Positions 56,784 through 64,000 of a DNA stretch of 64,000 nt are shown here, piece after piece (position 1 is the stretch's first letter; every line of letters begins with the position of its first letter). The notes under the pieces are model-generated. The model saw only the letters and a program-made list of their open reading frames with translations, did not search any database and was not told the origin of the DNA. Made by a program: the position numbers and the translations under genes. The stretch is from Bradyrhizobium sp. AZCC 1693 (GTDB lineage Bacteria; Pseudomonadota; Alphaproteobacteria; Rhizobiales; Xanthobacteraceae): NCBI RefSeq assembly GCF_036924745.1, contig NZ_JAZHSD010000001.1, positions 2,604,001-2,668,000 on the forward strand, in the 5' to 3' direction.

Positions 56784-57677
56784 TTGGAACGGTTGGACGA
56801 TCTTGAAGCCTTTCTGGCTGTCATCGAGAAAGGCAGCCAGGCGGCGGCCTCACGGCATCTTCGGCGCCCGTTGCAATCGCTGAACCGATCGCTGATGGCG
56901 CTGGAACGCGCGCTCGGCGTCGAACTCGTGAAACGCACCACGCGACGATCGGAACCGACCGAGGCCGGACGCGTGTTCTACGAGCGCATCAAGCCGGCGG
57001 TGGCGGAGATCATCGAGGCGCGGGCCGAAGCAGCCAATCTACGCGGCGAAATTTTGGGTTCGTTGAAAGTCGGTGCGCCTGTCCTGTTTGCGTCATCTTA
57101 CGTCGCGCCGATCGTCAGCCGTTTTCTAAAGCTCTATCCCAACGTCGACGTCGAACTCCGCGCTTCCGACGAGCAGGTCGATCTCGTTGCGGAGGGTCTC
57201 GATATTGCCGTGCGGATCGGCGAGTCCGCCGATGAGTCCCTGATTGCCCGGCGATTGCATGCGCTGCGCGTCGTCGTCGCTGGCGCGCCGTCCTACTTCG
57301 CTGAACATGGCCGGCCGCAGCATCCGGGCGATCTCGAACAGCACGCCTGCATCCTGCGGGCCGGCACTGATGTGATCGACAAATGGCCGTTTCGCATCGA
57401 CGGCCGGCTTCAGTCGGTCAAGGTGCACGGCCGCTTTCGCTCGAACAGCGCCGCGTCGATCCGCGCGGCCGCGCGCGAAGGCACCGGCCTTGCCCGGCTG
57501 CCGCTATGGCTAGTCGGCGATCTCGTCGCACAGGGCGCGCTTGCGATCGTTCTGCCGGAATTCGAAACCGAGGGAATGCCGATCCTGCTCGTCTGGCCGC
57601 CGACGCGAGCGCCGCTGGAACGCGTCCGGCGGTTGGTGGATTTTCTGGCGAGCAGCCTGAAGACCGATCTGCTCTAG
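56784..57677 (+). CDS. LysR family regulator
   Basis: This regulator has about 297 residues. The N-terminal helix-turn-helix (LDDLEAFLAVIEKGSQAAAS, then LNRSLMALERALGVELVKRT) and the periplasmic-binding-like effector domain (GSLKVGAPVLFASSYVAPIV onward) are clear. No ATG precedes the domain in frame except inside the repeat, so TTG 56784 (LERLDDLEAF) is proposed as start, which restores the usual length. Two direct copies of GCGGTATATC lie just upstream. It converges on the FAD-oxidoreductase gene. Confidence 0.88.
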   Translation: MERLDDLEAFLAVIEKGSQAAASRHLRRPLQSLNRSLMALERALGVELVKRTTRRSEPTEAGRVFYERIKPAVAEIIEARAEAANLRGEILGSLKVGAPVLFASSYVAPIVSRFLKLYPNVDVELRASDEQVDLVAEGLDIAVRIGESADESLIARRLHALRVVVAGAPSYFAEHGRPQHPGDLEQHACILRAGTDVIDKWPFRIDGRLQSVKVHGRFRSNSAASIRAAAREGTGLARLPLWLVGDLVAQGALAIVLPEFETEGMPILLVWPPTRAPLERVRRLVDFLASSLKTDLL

Positions 57678-57699
57678 CACCTCGCAAACCCTTCGCGCG

Positions 57700-59139
57700 T
57701 CAGAATGCATTGTAGCCGGGCGCCAGCAGATGGCCGGGATCGTGGCGCTGCTTGGCCTCGCGAAGCTGCGGCCAGCCTGAGCCGAAGTGAATCTTCCAGT
57801 CGAAAGGCGACATGGCAAAGGCGCCGACCGGATACTGGACGCCGCCGGCTTCTCGAATGCGATCGTACAGCGTGCGATTTTCCGCGGCCATCCGCTCCGC
57901 CGCTGCCGCATCGTTCGATGCCGGGATGCGAATGAGATTGAAGACAAAGGCGATGTCCTCATCCGGCAGGCGGACCAGCGGGGTATGAAACGTTTTCGTG
58001 AGCAAGGGGTAAAGGGTTATCCGCCCGAACGGACCGACAGCATCGCCCGTCAGGCCGGACAGGATGTCGCCGGCGACCCGTTCGGCGTTGCTGCCGCGCA
58101 GGAATGTCAACAGCCAGGGTTGCGGATTGGACCACTGGCCTTTCGACCGCAGCAGACTTTCGAACTTTCCAAACGCCAGGGCATCCTCGCGATAGGTCAG
58201 GTCGGCGATGACGGCGGCGCCGCGCTCATCCGACAATTCGGAAAACACGGCCTTGTCGTCGGGAGCCGAACCGTTCGCATGATATACCGCACCGTCGAGC
58301 TGATACCGCCAACCGCCGCTTCCGTCGGGAAGCACCGCCCCCTGCAACTGGTCGAAGCGCCCTTCCGACAGCACGCGCCGCTGATCCGCCGTCAGCGACG
58401 GCAAATCGCGGTAGAAAAGCTGAAAGCGCCTGATACGCTCGGGCGCGCGCACCAGGCGCAGCGTCGCCCGCGTAATGATGCCGCATTGGCCGAGGCCGGC
58501 GCGGACGGCGTCAAAGAGATCCGGATTTTCGGCCGCCGAGCAACTCATCTCATTTCCCTCGCCCGTCACCACATCAAGCGCGATGACGTTGTCGGTCTGC
58601 ATGCCATGCCTGGATGATGCCGCGCCGATGCCGCCCACCGCGATCGTTCCGCCGACCGAGAGGCCGAGATAGTTGGTCAGCACCGGCGGCGTGAGCCCTA
58701 GCGCCAATGTCGCATCCAGCAGATCCCGCCACGTCGCTCCGGCGTCGACCACGACGCGATCCTGCTTGATATCGCGGATCAAATTCATCGCACTCATATC
58801 GACCACGATGCCGTCGCTGACCTGGGCGCGGCCATAGATCGAATGTCCCTGCCCGCGCGCCGCCACCTTGACGCCCTGGCCTTTGGCGCAGCGCATCAGG
58901 CTCGCAATGTCGGCGCTCGATGCGGGCTTGAGGACGCCGCGTGGTTGCCTGTGAATGAGGCTGCCAAAATCGTGAGCCGTTGCGGCGCGAACGTCCGGGT
59001 CGAGGCTAATGTTGCCAAGTAGAGACGGACTTTCGGGCGAGACGGCTTGCGCCGATGTCGTGAGCCCACTGGCGCGCGAAGCGAGCGCGGCGGTGACACC
59101 CAGGCCAGCGCCCAAAAACATGCGTCTGTCTGATGGCAT
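57700..59139 (-). CDS. Cytokinin-dehydrogenase-like FAD oxidoreductase, Tat-exported
   Basis: This 479-residue flavoprotein of the PCMH-type FAD family starts with a twin-arginine signal (SDRRMFLGAGLG, cut near residue 32). The FAD motif VAARGQGHSIYGRAQ holds His99, matching the GHSxxGQ motif that attaches FAD in plant cytokinin dehydrogenases. NYLGLSVGGTIAVGGIG and the ending DPGHLLAPGYNAF also fit. At the place of the plant catalytic Asp (Thr-Asp-Tyr) this protein has Asn157, so activity on cytokinins is uncertain. It would act in the periplasm or outside. Confidence 0.82.
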   Translation of the reverse strand: MPSDRRMFLGAGLGVTAALASRASGLTTSAQAVSPESPSLLGNISLDPDVRAATAHDFGSLIHRQPRGVLKPASSADIASLMRCAKGQGVKVAARGQGHSIYGRAQVSDGIVVDMSAMNLIRDIKQDRVVVDAGATWRDLLDATLALGLTPPVLTNYLGLSVGGTIAVGGIGAASSRHGMQTDNVIALDVVTGEGNEMSCSAAENPDLFDAVRAGLGQCGIITRATLRLVRAPERIRRFQLFYRDLPSLTADQRRVLSEGRFDQLQGAVLPDGSGGWRYQLDGAVYHANGSAPDDKAVFSELSDERGAAVIADLTYREDALAFGKFESLLRSKGQWSNPQPWLLTFLRGSNAERVAGDILSGLTGDAVGPFGRITLYPLLTKTFHTPLVRLPDEDIAFVFNLIRIPASNDAAAAERMAAENRTLYDRIREAGGVQYPVGAFAMSPFDWKIHFGSGWPQLREAKQRHDPGHLLAPGYNAF

Positions 59140-59440
59140 GAAGCTCTCCTTATCCAGAGGCCGTGATGCTTGCCCGCAAAGCTGTGGTGTCCAAAGCTGT
59201 GGCGTCGCACGGCATCAGACAATGGCCGCCGCGCCGGACGGACATTCCCGCAAACCGGGAGGATCCCGCCTGTCCCGATCGCCGTTCATGGTGTGAGCGT
59301 GAACAAGTCTGACGTCGTGGAACCCCGCCGCAGTTCCGCGATGCATGGCCGTTTTCGTCGGATTTACGTCATTTCAGACGGATCATGGCGGCAGTAGAAC
59401 GGGAGCCGATCGATATGAGTGAGATACGAGCCGGCAAGCC
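59140..59440. other. Intergenic region without recognised gene
   Basis: This 301-bp gap between divergent genes shows no convincing coding frame. It has two direct copies of AAAGCTGTGG near 59180 and 59195. Promoters for the flavoprotein and DJ-1-like genes must lie here, but no clear boxes are seen. Confidence 0.5.
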
Positions 59441-60592
59441 ATGAATTCACGACGTATATTGTGGGGCGCGCTCGGCGCAGTCGTATTTGTCGCCGTGATC
59501 GGCGGAGCCTGGATTGTTTCGCTACCGACGGCGCCATCCGTCGCAGCCCCGCCGGCGATCGCGCAGGACGAGCGCGATGCGACGATCGCGGCGCTGAAGC
59601 CGCCGAAGCGGCAGCGTCCGCTGATCGCCATCATCGGCATCAACGACGCTACCGAAACCACCGATTACCTGATGCCTTACGGCATCCTCAAGCGCGCCGA
59701 CGTCGCCGATGTCGTGACGCTGGCAACCCGCCCCGGCCCCATGACGCTGTTTCCGGCGCTGAAGGTCGAACCGCATGCGACCGTCGCCGCGTTCGATGCG
59801 CGGCATCCCGACGGCGCCGACTATGTCATCGTTCCCGCCATGAGCCGCGACGACGATCCCGAGGCGCTGCAATGGATCAGGAATCAGTCGGCCAAAAAGG
59901 CGATCATCATCGGCGTTTGCGCCGGCGCCAAAGTCGTCGGCGATGCCGGGCTGCTGCATGGCAAGCGGGCGACCACGCATTGGTATTCCATCAAGGAGTT
60001 GCGCGGCAAGCATCCCATGATGCGCTACGTCGAGGACCGGCGGCTGGTGGTCGATGACGGCGTGGTGACGACCACCGGCATCACGGCGTCAATGCCGATG
60101 TCGCTGACGCTGATCGAGGCCATCGCCGGCCGCGACAAGGCGCGCGCCGTCGGCCGCGATATCGGCCTGGCCGACTGGGACGCCCGCCACGAGAGCGACG
60201 AGTTCAAGTTCACACGGCCGTTCGCGATGACGGCGATCGGCAACACGGCCGCGTTCTGGGCGCACGAGCGGCTCGGCATCGAACTCAAGGAAGGCGTCGA
60301 CGAAGTGTCGCTGGCGCTGGTCACCGACGCGTGGTCACGGACCTATCGGTCGCAGGCAGTGACGTTCGCGAGCACAGCCGGCGCCCTGCAAAGCCGCAAC
60401 GGCATTCGTATCCTGCCCGACAAGGTGGCGACGAATTGGCCGGCGGCGCGATTGCTGCCGGCGATTGACAACGCAAAACCTGCTGATGCGCTCGACAGCA
60501 CGCTTGGCGGCATTGCCGCCCGCTACGGTACACGCACCACCGACTTCGTCGCGATGCAGCTCGAGTATCCGAGGCATCGGTCGACGCAGTGA
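59441..60592 (+). CDS. Membrane-anchored DJ-1/PfpI-like protein
   Basis: This 383-residue protein has one N-terminal membrane segment (residues about 7-28) that could be an uncleaved anchor or a signal peptide. The DJ-1/PfpI domain follows: residues about 60-215, with a nucleophile elbow GVCAGAKVVGDAGLLHGKRATTHW (Cys and following His as in AraC-type and PfpI glutaminase-like proteins). The C-terminal 160 residues look like a second, more diverged domain. Relatives are usually cytosolic, so the anchor is unusual. Function unknown. Confidence 0.8.
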   Translation: MNSRRILWGALGAVVFVAVIGGAWIVSLPTAPSVAAPPAIAQDERDATIAALKPPKRQRPLIAIIGINDATETTDYLMPYGILKRADVADVVTLATRPGPMTLFPALKVEPHATVAAFDARHPDGADYVIVPAMSRDDDPEALQWIRNQSAKKAIIIGVCAGAKVVGDAGLLHGKRATTHWYSIKELRGKHPMMRYVEDRRLVVDDGVVTTTGITASMPMSLTLIEAIAGRDKARAVGRDIGLADWDARHESDEFKFTRPFAMTAIGNTAAFWAHERLGIELKEGVDEVSLALVTDAWSRTYRSQAVTFASTAGALQSRNGIRILPDKVATNWPAARLLPAIDNAKPADALDSTLGGIAARYGTRTTDFVAMQLEYPRHRSTQ

Positions 60593-60598
60593 CGCCCG

Positions 60599-60719
60599 AG
60601 GGTGGGCAAAGCGACTTGTCCGCCGTAGCTCGGAGAGCGAAGGCGGAAGCGTGCCCACCATTCAAAGCGGGAATGCCGATGGATGGTGGGCACGGCGCTC
60701 ACGCGCCTTTGTCCACCCT
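60599..60719. repeat. Intergenic repeat, family D (copy 2)
   Basis: This starts AGGGTGGGCAAAGCGACTTG and ends TTTGTCCACCCT, with CGTGCCCACC and GGTGGGCACGGCG within. It lies between convergent genes, as does copy 1 at 38315-38432. Confidence 0.75.
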
Positions 60720-60737
60720 ACACTGCGCCAACGACAA

Positions 60738-61820
60738 TCACCGCCATGGTTCCACGATGACCTTGGTGTGCGCTTCCGGATTGGCAAGATCGGCGAACGC
60801 CTTGGCGACGCCATGGATGCCGACGCTGGCGGTCACCATCGAGGCCGCATCGACCTGCCCTTCTGCGATCAGGCGCAGCGAATAGGCGAATTCCTCCGGC
60901 GTGTAGCCCAGCACGTATTGAACGTTGAGCTCCTTGAGGATGCCGAGCATCGGCTCGGCGCGGTCGGTTTCCATGCAGACGCCGACCACGACGATACGCG
61001 CGTCGCGCGGCGCGCCCTCGAACACCTGCTGGATCAGGCCGGGAATGCCGACGCATTCGAAAATCAGCGCAGGCTTCAGCGGCGGAAGCAGCACCTGCAG
61101 CGGCGGGCGCGCGGCTTTTTCCTCCGGCGACATCTGGGCATGCTCGGCCCACGTCGCATAGGGCTGCGTGCGCGCGGGGTCGACGACCACGTCGGCGCCG
61201 AGCTTTTCGGCAAGCGCACGGCGCGCCGGCGAATAGTCGGCAGCGACGATCGGGTGCAATCCCCTGATCTTCAGCGCCGCGATGACGGCAAGCCCCACCG
61301 GACCGCAGCCGATCACCAGCGGCACCTCGCCGCCCCTGATGTTGCCTTTTGCCACCGCGTGCACGCCGACAGCGAGCGGCTCGGTCAGCGCGGCGTGCTC
61401 GGCGGCGAGGCCGTTCGGGACTTCCAGCAGCAAGGCTTCGCTGAGCAGCATGCGCTCAGCGTACGCGCCGACATTGTCGTTGGAGTAGCCGATGCCCTGC
61501 GGACCTTCGGTGGTCAAAAGCGCCGGCAGCGAACAGACTTTGGCGCCGGGCTTGAGCTTCTGCGTCGTGCCCGGACCGTAGTCCAGCACCTCGCAGCAGA
61601 ATTCATGGCCGAACACGACGTCGCGCGAAAGATCCATCGGCTTGCGGCCGGGGAAGTGTTTTGCGAGCTCTACCATGCGGTGCGCGTGCTTGCGCGCATG
61701 CAGATCGGAACCGCAGATGCCGCAGGCCAGCGATTTCACCAGCACCTGCCCGGCGCCGGGTTTCGGCTCGGGCATCTCGTCGACGACAATTTCCCCGTTG
61801 CGGAAAATGGCTGCGCGCAC
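60738..61820 (-). CDS. Zinc-dependent alcohol dehydrogenase (MDR family)
   Basis: This 360-residue medium-chain dehydrogenase has catalytic-zinc ligands C36 (GICGSDLH) and H72/E73 (FGHEFCCEV), and the NAD motif IGCGPVGLAVIAALK. The four-cysteine structural zinc loop is missing: only one Cys lies in that region. The start is GTG 61820 with GGGAGAAC before it. Substrate unknown. Confidence 0.92.
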   Translation of the reverse strand: MRAAIFRNGEIVVDEMPEPKPGAGQVLVKSLACGICGSDLHARKHAHRMVELAKHFPGRKPMDLSRDVVFGHEFCCEVLDYGPGTTQKLKPGAKVCSLPALLTTEGPQGIGYSNDNVGAYAERMLLSEALLLEVPNGLAAEHAALTEPLAVGVHAVAKGNIRGGEVPLVIGCGPVGLAVIAALKIRGLHPIVAADYSPARRALAEKLGADVVVDPARTQPYATWAEHAQMSPEEKAARPPLQVLLPPLKPALIFECVGIPGLIQQVFEGAPRDARIVVVGVCMETDRAEPMLGILKELNVQYVLGYTPEEFAYSLRLIAEGQVDAASMVTASVGIHGVAKAFADLANPEAHTKVIVEPWR

Positions 61821-61862
61821 TCGATGTTCTCCCGTGGTTTTCTTTTACCTTAGCACGGAGGG

Positions 61863-64000
61863 TCACCACGCATAGCGCACAACGCCCTTGCCGGCGTAGG
61901 AATTGGTCACGCTGGAGAACTGGCCTTCGAAGATGGCCGCCGCCGACCAGCCGCTCAGCCATTTCATCTCGGCGGCGGCCGTGACCAACGCGGAGTCGTG
62001 CGCCTGCGCCGCGCCGTTGACGACAAAGGCCGCGCCCGGCAGCGTCTGGAACAAGGCCGTGATGTTGCGGTCGGTGTTGAAATCATGCGCCCAGGCGGCG
62101 CGGCCGCGCAGGGTCAGGATGCCGTTCGACATCGCAAACGATTTGTCGGTGCGCACGCCGAGCTCGGTGCGCGAGGCCGTGACGTCCTTGGCCGCATAGT
62201 TCAGCGCGAACGTGCCGGCGCCCGCCAGCGCCTGCTCGGCATAGGCCGGCAGGCTGTAGGTGGTGAACTGGCCGGCGGCATAGGGCGTGATCCCCATCCA
62301 TGGCGTCACATAGCGGTAGCCGCCTTCGATACGGCCGGAATAAGCGTTGGCATTGAACTGGGCGCGCAGGCGCTCGAAGCCGGCCACCGTGACCGTGCGC
62401 TCGGTCGTCACGTCCTGCCAGCCATAGGCCGCCGCAGCGGTGATATAGGCGTTGCCGATGTTGTGGCGGATGAAAGCGCCGGCCTGGAACAGATCCGAGC
62501 GCCCGGAGCCCAACCCGCTGACGCTGAAATTGGTGCCGCCGCCGGCGAGCGCGAAACCGGCCAGCGTGTCGCGCGACAGGCGATAGTCGGCGCCAACAGC
62601 AAAACCGAACACGCGTGCGGTCGCGTCGTTCGATCCGAGCGCGGCATTGCCTGAGGTGCTGCTGCCGCCGCCGAAGGCTGCGCCCCAGACGCTCCAGCGC
62701 TGATCGAACAGGTCGTTGCGCGCGACATCCGCTTTGGTCGGGAATTTGGCAAAGGCATCGCGGGCCGCGCGGGGCTTCTTCGCGGCATAGCCAAGCGCGC
62801 TCTCCTCGGCGAACGGGATCGCGCCGGCATTGCCACCGAGGCCGCCATTACGGCCCGCCACCAACGGATCTGAGATCAGCGAGAGGAACAGGTTCATGGC
62901 GTCAAAAGTCGCCTGCTGCGACCCGGTCGCCAGCTCGCCCGAGACCTGCGTCAGGCCAGCCGGCGTCAGCGAGGCGAAGCCAACCGGAATGCCGCCGGTG
63001 GTGTTGAAGAAATTGGTCAGCGTATTGGCGACGTTCTGCTGGTTGACGTTGAGGCCGCCACCGTAGTTCAGCGCGAAATTCAGATAGACGTTGTTGGTGT
63101 CGTAGCTGAGGCTCGGGTTCAGGTTCGACGAAACGCCAGTAACCACCGGGTTGAACGTGTCCACCAGGCCGCCGCCGGTTGCCGTCAGAATCGTATACTG
63201 CTTCGTCACCGTCCCGCTCGGAACGACCACGACCGTGGCTCCGCCAAGGGTCACCGCGCCTGCGACCCGGGTCAGATCGCTGCTGGTGCCCGAGATCTCG
63301 ACCATGTAACTCGAAGCCGCCGAGAATGTCAGGCTGCCCGCCACGTTGAGGGTGCCGATCGAATTGCCCGGCGCGAGCACGCCGCCATTGATAAATACAT
63401 TGTCGATCAGGCCGGCGCCGCCGAGCGTGCCGCCCGCATTGACGGTGACGAGGCCGTTGATGGTGCCGTTGACCGAGAGCGTGCCGCCCTGAACATTCCA
63501 GTCCTGCGCACCGGTGCCAGTCACGGTCCAGTTCGAGCTGTCGACCTTGGCGAAGGTCGAGAAGCCGAGATACTGGGTGCCGATTGAGTTGAGATCGAAC
63601 GTGTCCTTGCCCGCCCCGCCGAGGTGGAACGTGCCGGCGCCGCTCGCGATCACGAGGCCCTGGATCATGCTGCCCGGGCCGAGGGTCAGCATTTCGAGGC
63701 CGCAGCCGCAAAATTCGATCGCAGCAGAACCAGTCGCGGCATTGATCGTGCCTGAATTGAATACGGTACCGTCGCCGCTGACCGAGATGCCCGTCGCCCC
63801 CGTGCCGACATTGATCGTTCCGGTGTTGACGATGTCATTGCGGCCGGCGAAACCGCTGGCCTCGATGCCGGTAGCGAAGCCGTTTCCAACGGTGATCGTG
63901 CCGCTGTTGATGATGGCACTGGAATCGCCAAACAGGGTAATGCCGGCGGAATCATTGCCGCCGACAATATGACCGCTATTGGTGATGGTGGCGCGATCGC
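61863..64000 (-). CDS. Autotransporter with beta-barrel, 3' part
   Basis: The frame is open from the window end down to the stop at 61863: about 711 residues, N-terminus missing. The upstream part repeats short units of the form NSGTI or NTGTI with a Gly-rich spacer, the mark of a beta-helix passenger. The last ~300 residues form the autotransporter barrel (WSVWGAAFGGGSS onward) and end in an aromatic residue (GVVRYAW), as needed for outer-membrane insertion. Likely a surface adhesin. Internal methionines are not taken as starts. Confidence 0.9.
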   Translation of the reverse strand, partial: DRATITNSGHIVGGNDSAGITLFGDSSAIINSGTITVGNGFATGIEASGFAGRNDIVNTGTINVGTGATGISVSGDGTVFNSGTINAATGSAAIEFCGCGLEMLTLGPGSMIQGLVIASGAGTFHLGGAGKDTFDLNSIGTQYLGFSTFAKVDSSNWTVTGTGAQDWNVQGGTLSVNGTINGLVTVNAGGTLGGAGLIDNVFINGGVLAPGNSIGTLNVAGSLTFSAASSYMVEISGTSSDLTRVAGAVTLGGATVVVVPSGTVTKQYTILTATGGGLVDTFNPVVTGVSSNLNPSLSYDTNNVYLNFALNYGGGLNVNQQNVANTLTNFFNTTGGIPVGFASLTPAGLTQVSGELATGSQQATFDAMNLFLSLISDPLVAGRNGGLGGNAGAIPFAEESALGYAAKKPRAARDAFAKFPTKADVARNDLFDQRWSVWGAAFGGGSSTSGNAALGSNDATARVFGFAVGADYRLSRDTLAGFALAGGGTNFSVSGLGSGRSDLFQAGAFIRHNIGNAYITAAAAYGWQDVTTERTVTVAGFERLRAQFNANAYSGRIEGGYRYVTPWMGITPYAAGQFTTYSLPAYAEQALAGAGTFALNYAAKDVTASRTELGVRTDKSFAMSNGILTLRGRAAWAHDFNTDRNITALFQTLPGAAFVVNGAAQAHDSALVTAAAEMKWLSGWSAAAIFEGQFSSVTNSYAGKGVVRYAW

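Noticed and set aside
57510-57962. Minus-strand continuation past the flavoprotein stop
   Set aside because: It is in a different frame and antisense to the LysR gene; no motif.

Overview
The window is 64 kb of GC-rich DNA from an alphaproteobacterium, most probably Bradyrhizobium or a close relative. Reasons: codon use is strongly GC-rich throughout; several families of short intergenic palindromic repeats recur, of a kind I associate with Bradyrhizobium genomes; transport and catabolic operons are dense; and one gene encodes a metallo-beta-lactamase that closely matches my memory of BJP-1 from B. japonicum. I see no tRNA, rRNA, CRISPR array, transposase or phage gene.

Layout. 1-12 kb: two peptide-type ABC transporters in a row on the plus strand. 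The first is cut by the window start. Between them lie two genes of the Ntn-hydrolase type: a gamma-glutamyltransferase and a DUF1028 protein. Together they suggest uptake and breakdown of gamma-glutamyl or other small peptides. 12-18 kb: a RidA-like protein and a TetR-controlled RND efflux operon, read leftward. 18-25 kb: a cytochrome P450, a duplicated Spy/CpxP-like periplasmic protein, a c-type cytochrome, an MBOAT/SGNH O-acetylation pair and two small related exported proteins. 25-34 kb: a leftward catabolic operon (sugar isomerase, DUF993 aldolase-like, Gfo/Idh/MocA oxidoreductase, enolase-superfamily enzyme) with a NitT/TauT-type ABC importer and a TetR regulator; its substrate is unknown. 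34-41 kb: a glutamate dehydrogenase/VOC pair, two PfkB kinases, a ferredoxin-reductase-like flavoprotein, an enoyl-CoA hydratase and a histidine phosphatase.

41-53 kb is a sugar-acid module: a TRAP transporter, an IlvD/Edd dehydratase, a Gfo oxidoreductase with a GntR regulator, uronate dehydrogenase, an SMP-30 lactonase and an aldehyde dehydrogenase, with a B3 metallo-beta-lactamase among them. The best regulatory signal in the window is here. Four copies of a 15-bp dyad (ATTATTGnCAATAAT) form two pairs, one upstream of the TRAP operon and one between the dehydratase and the Gfo-GntR operon. In both pairs the centres are exactly 63 bp apart.

53-64 kb holds a homodimeric 2-oxoacid dehydrogenase E1-like gene divergent from an Lrp regulator, a long repeat, a LysR gene, a Tat-exported cytokinin-dehydrogenase-like flavoprotein, a membrane-anchored DJ-1/PfpI protein, a zinc alcohol dehydrogenase and the 3' part of a large autotransporter cut by the window end.
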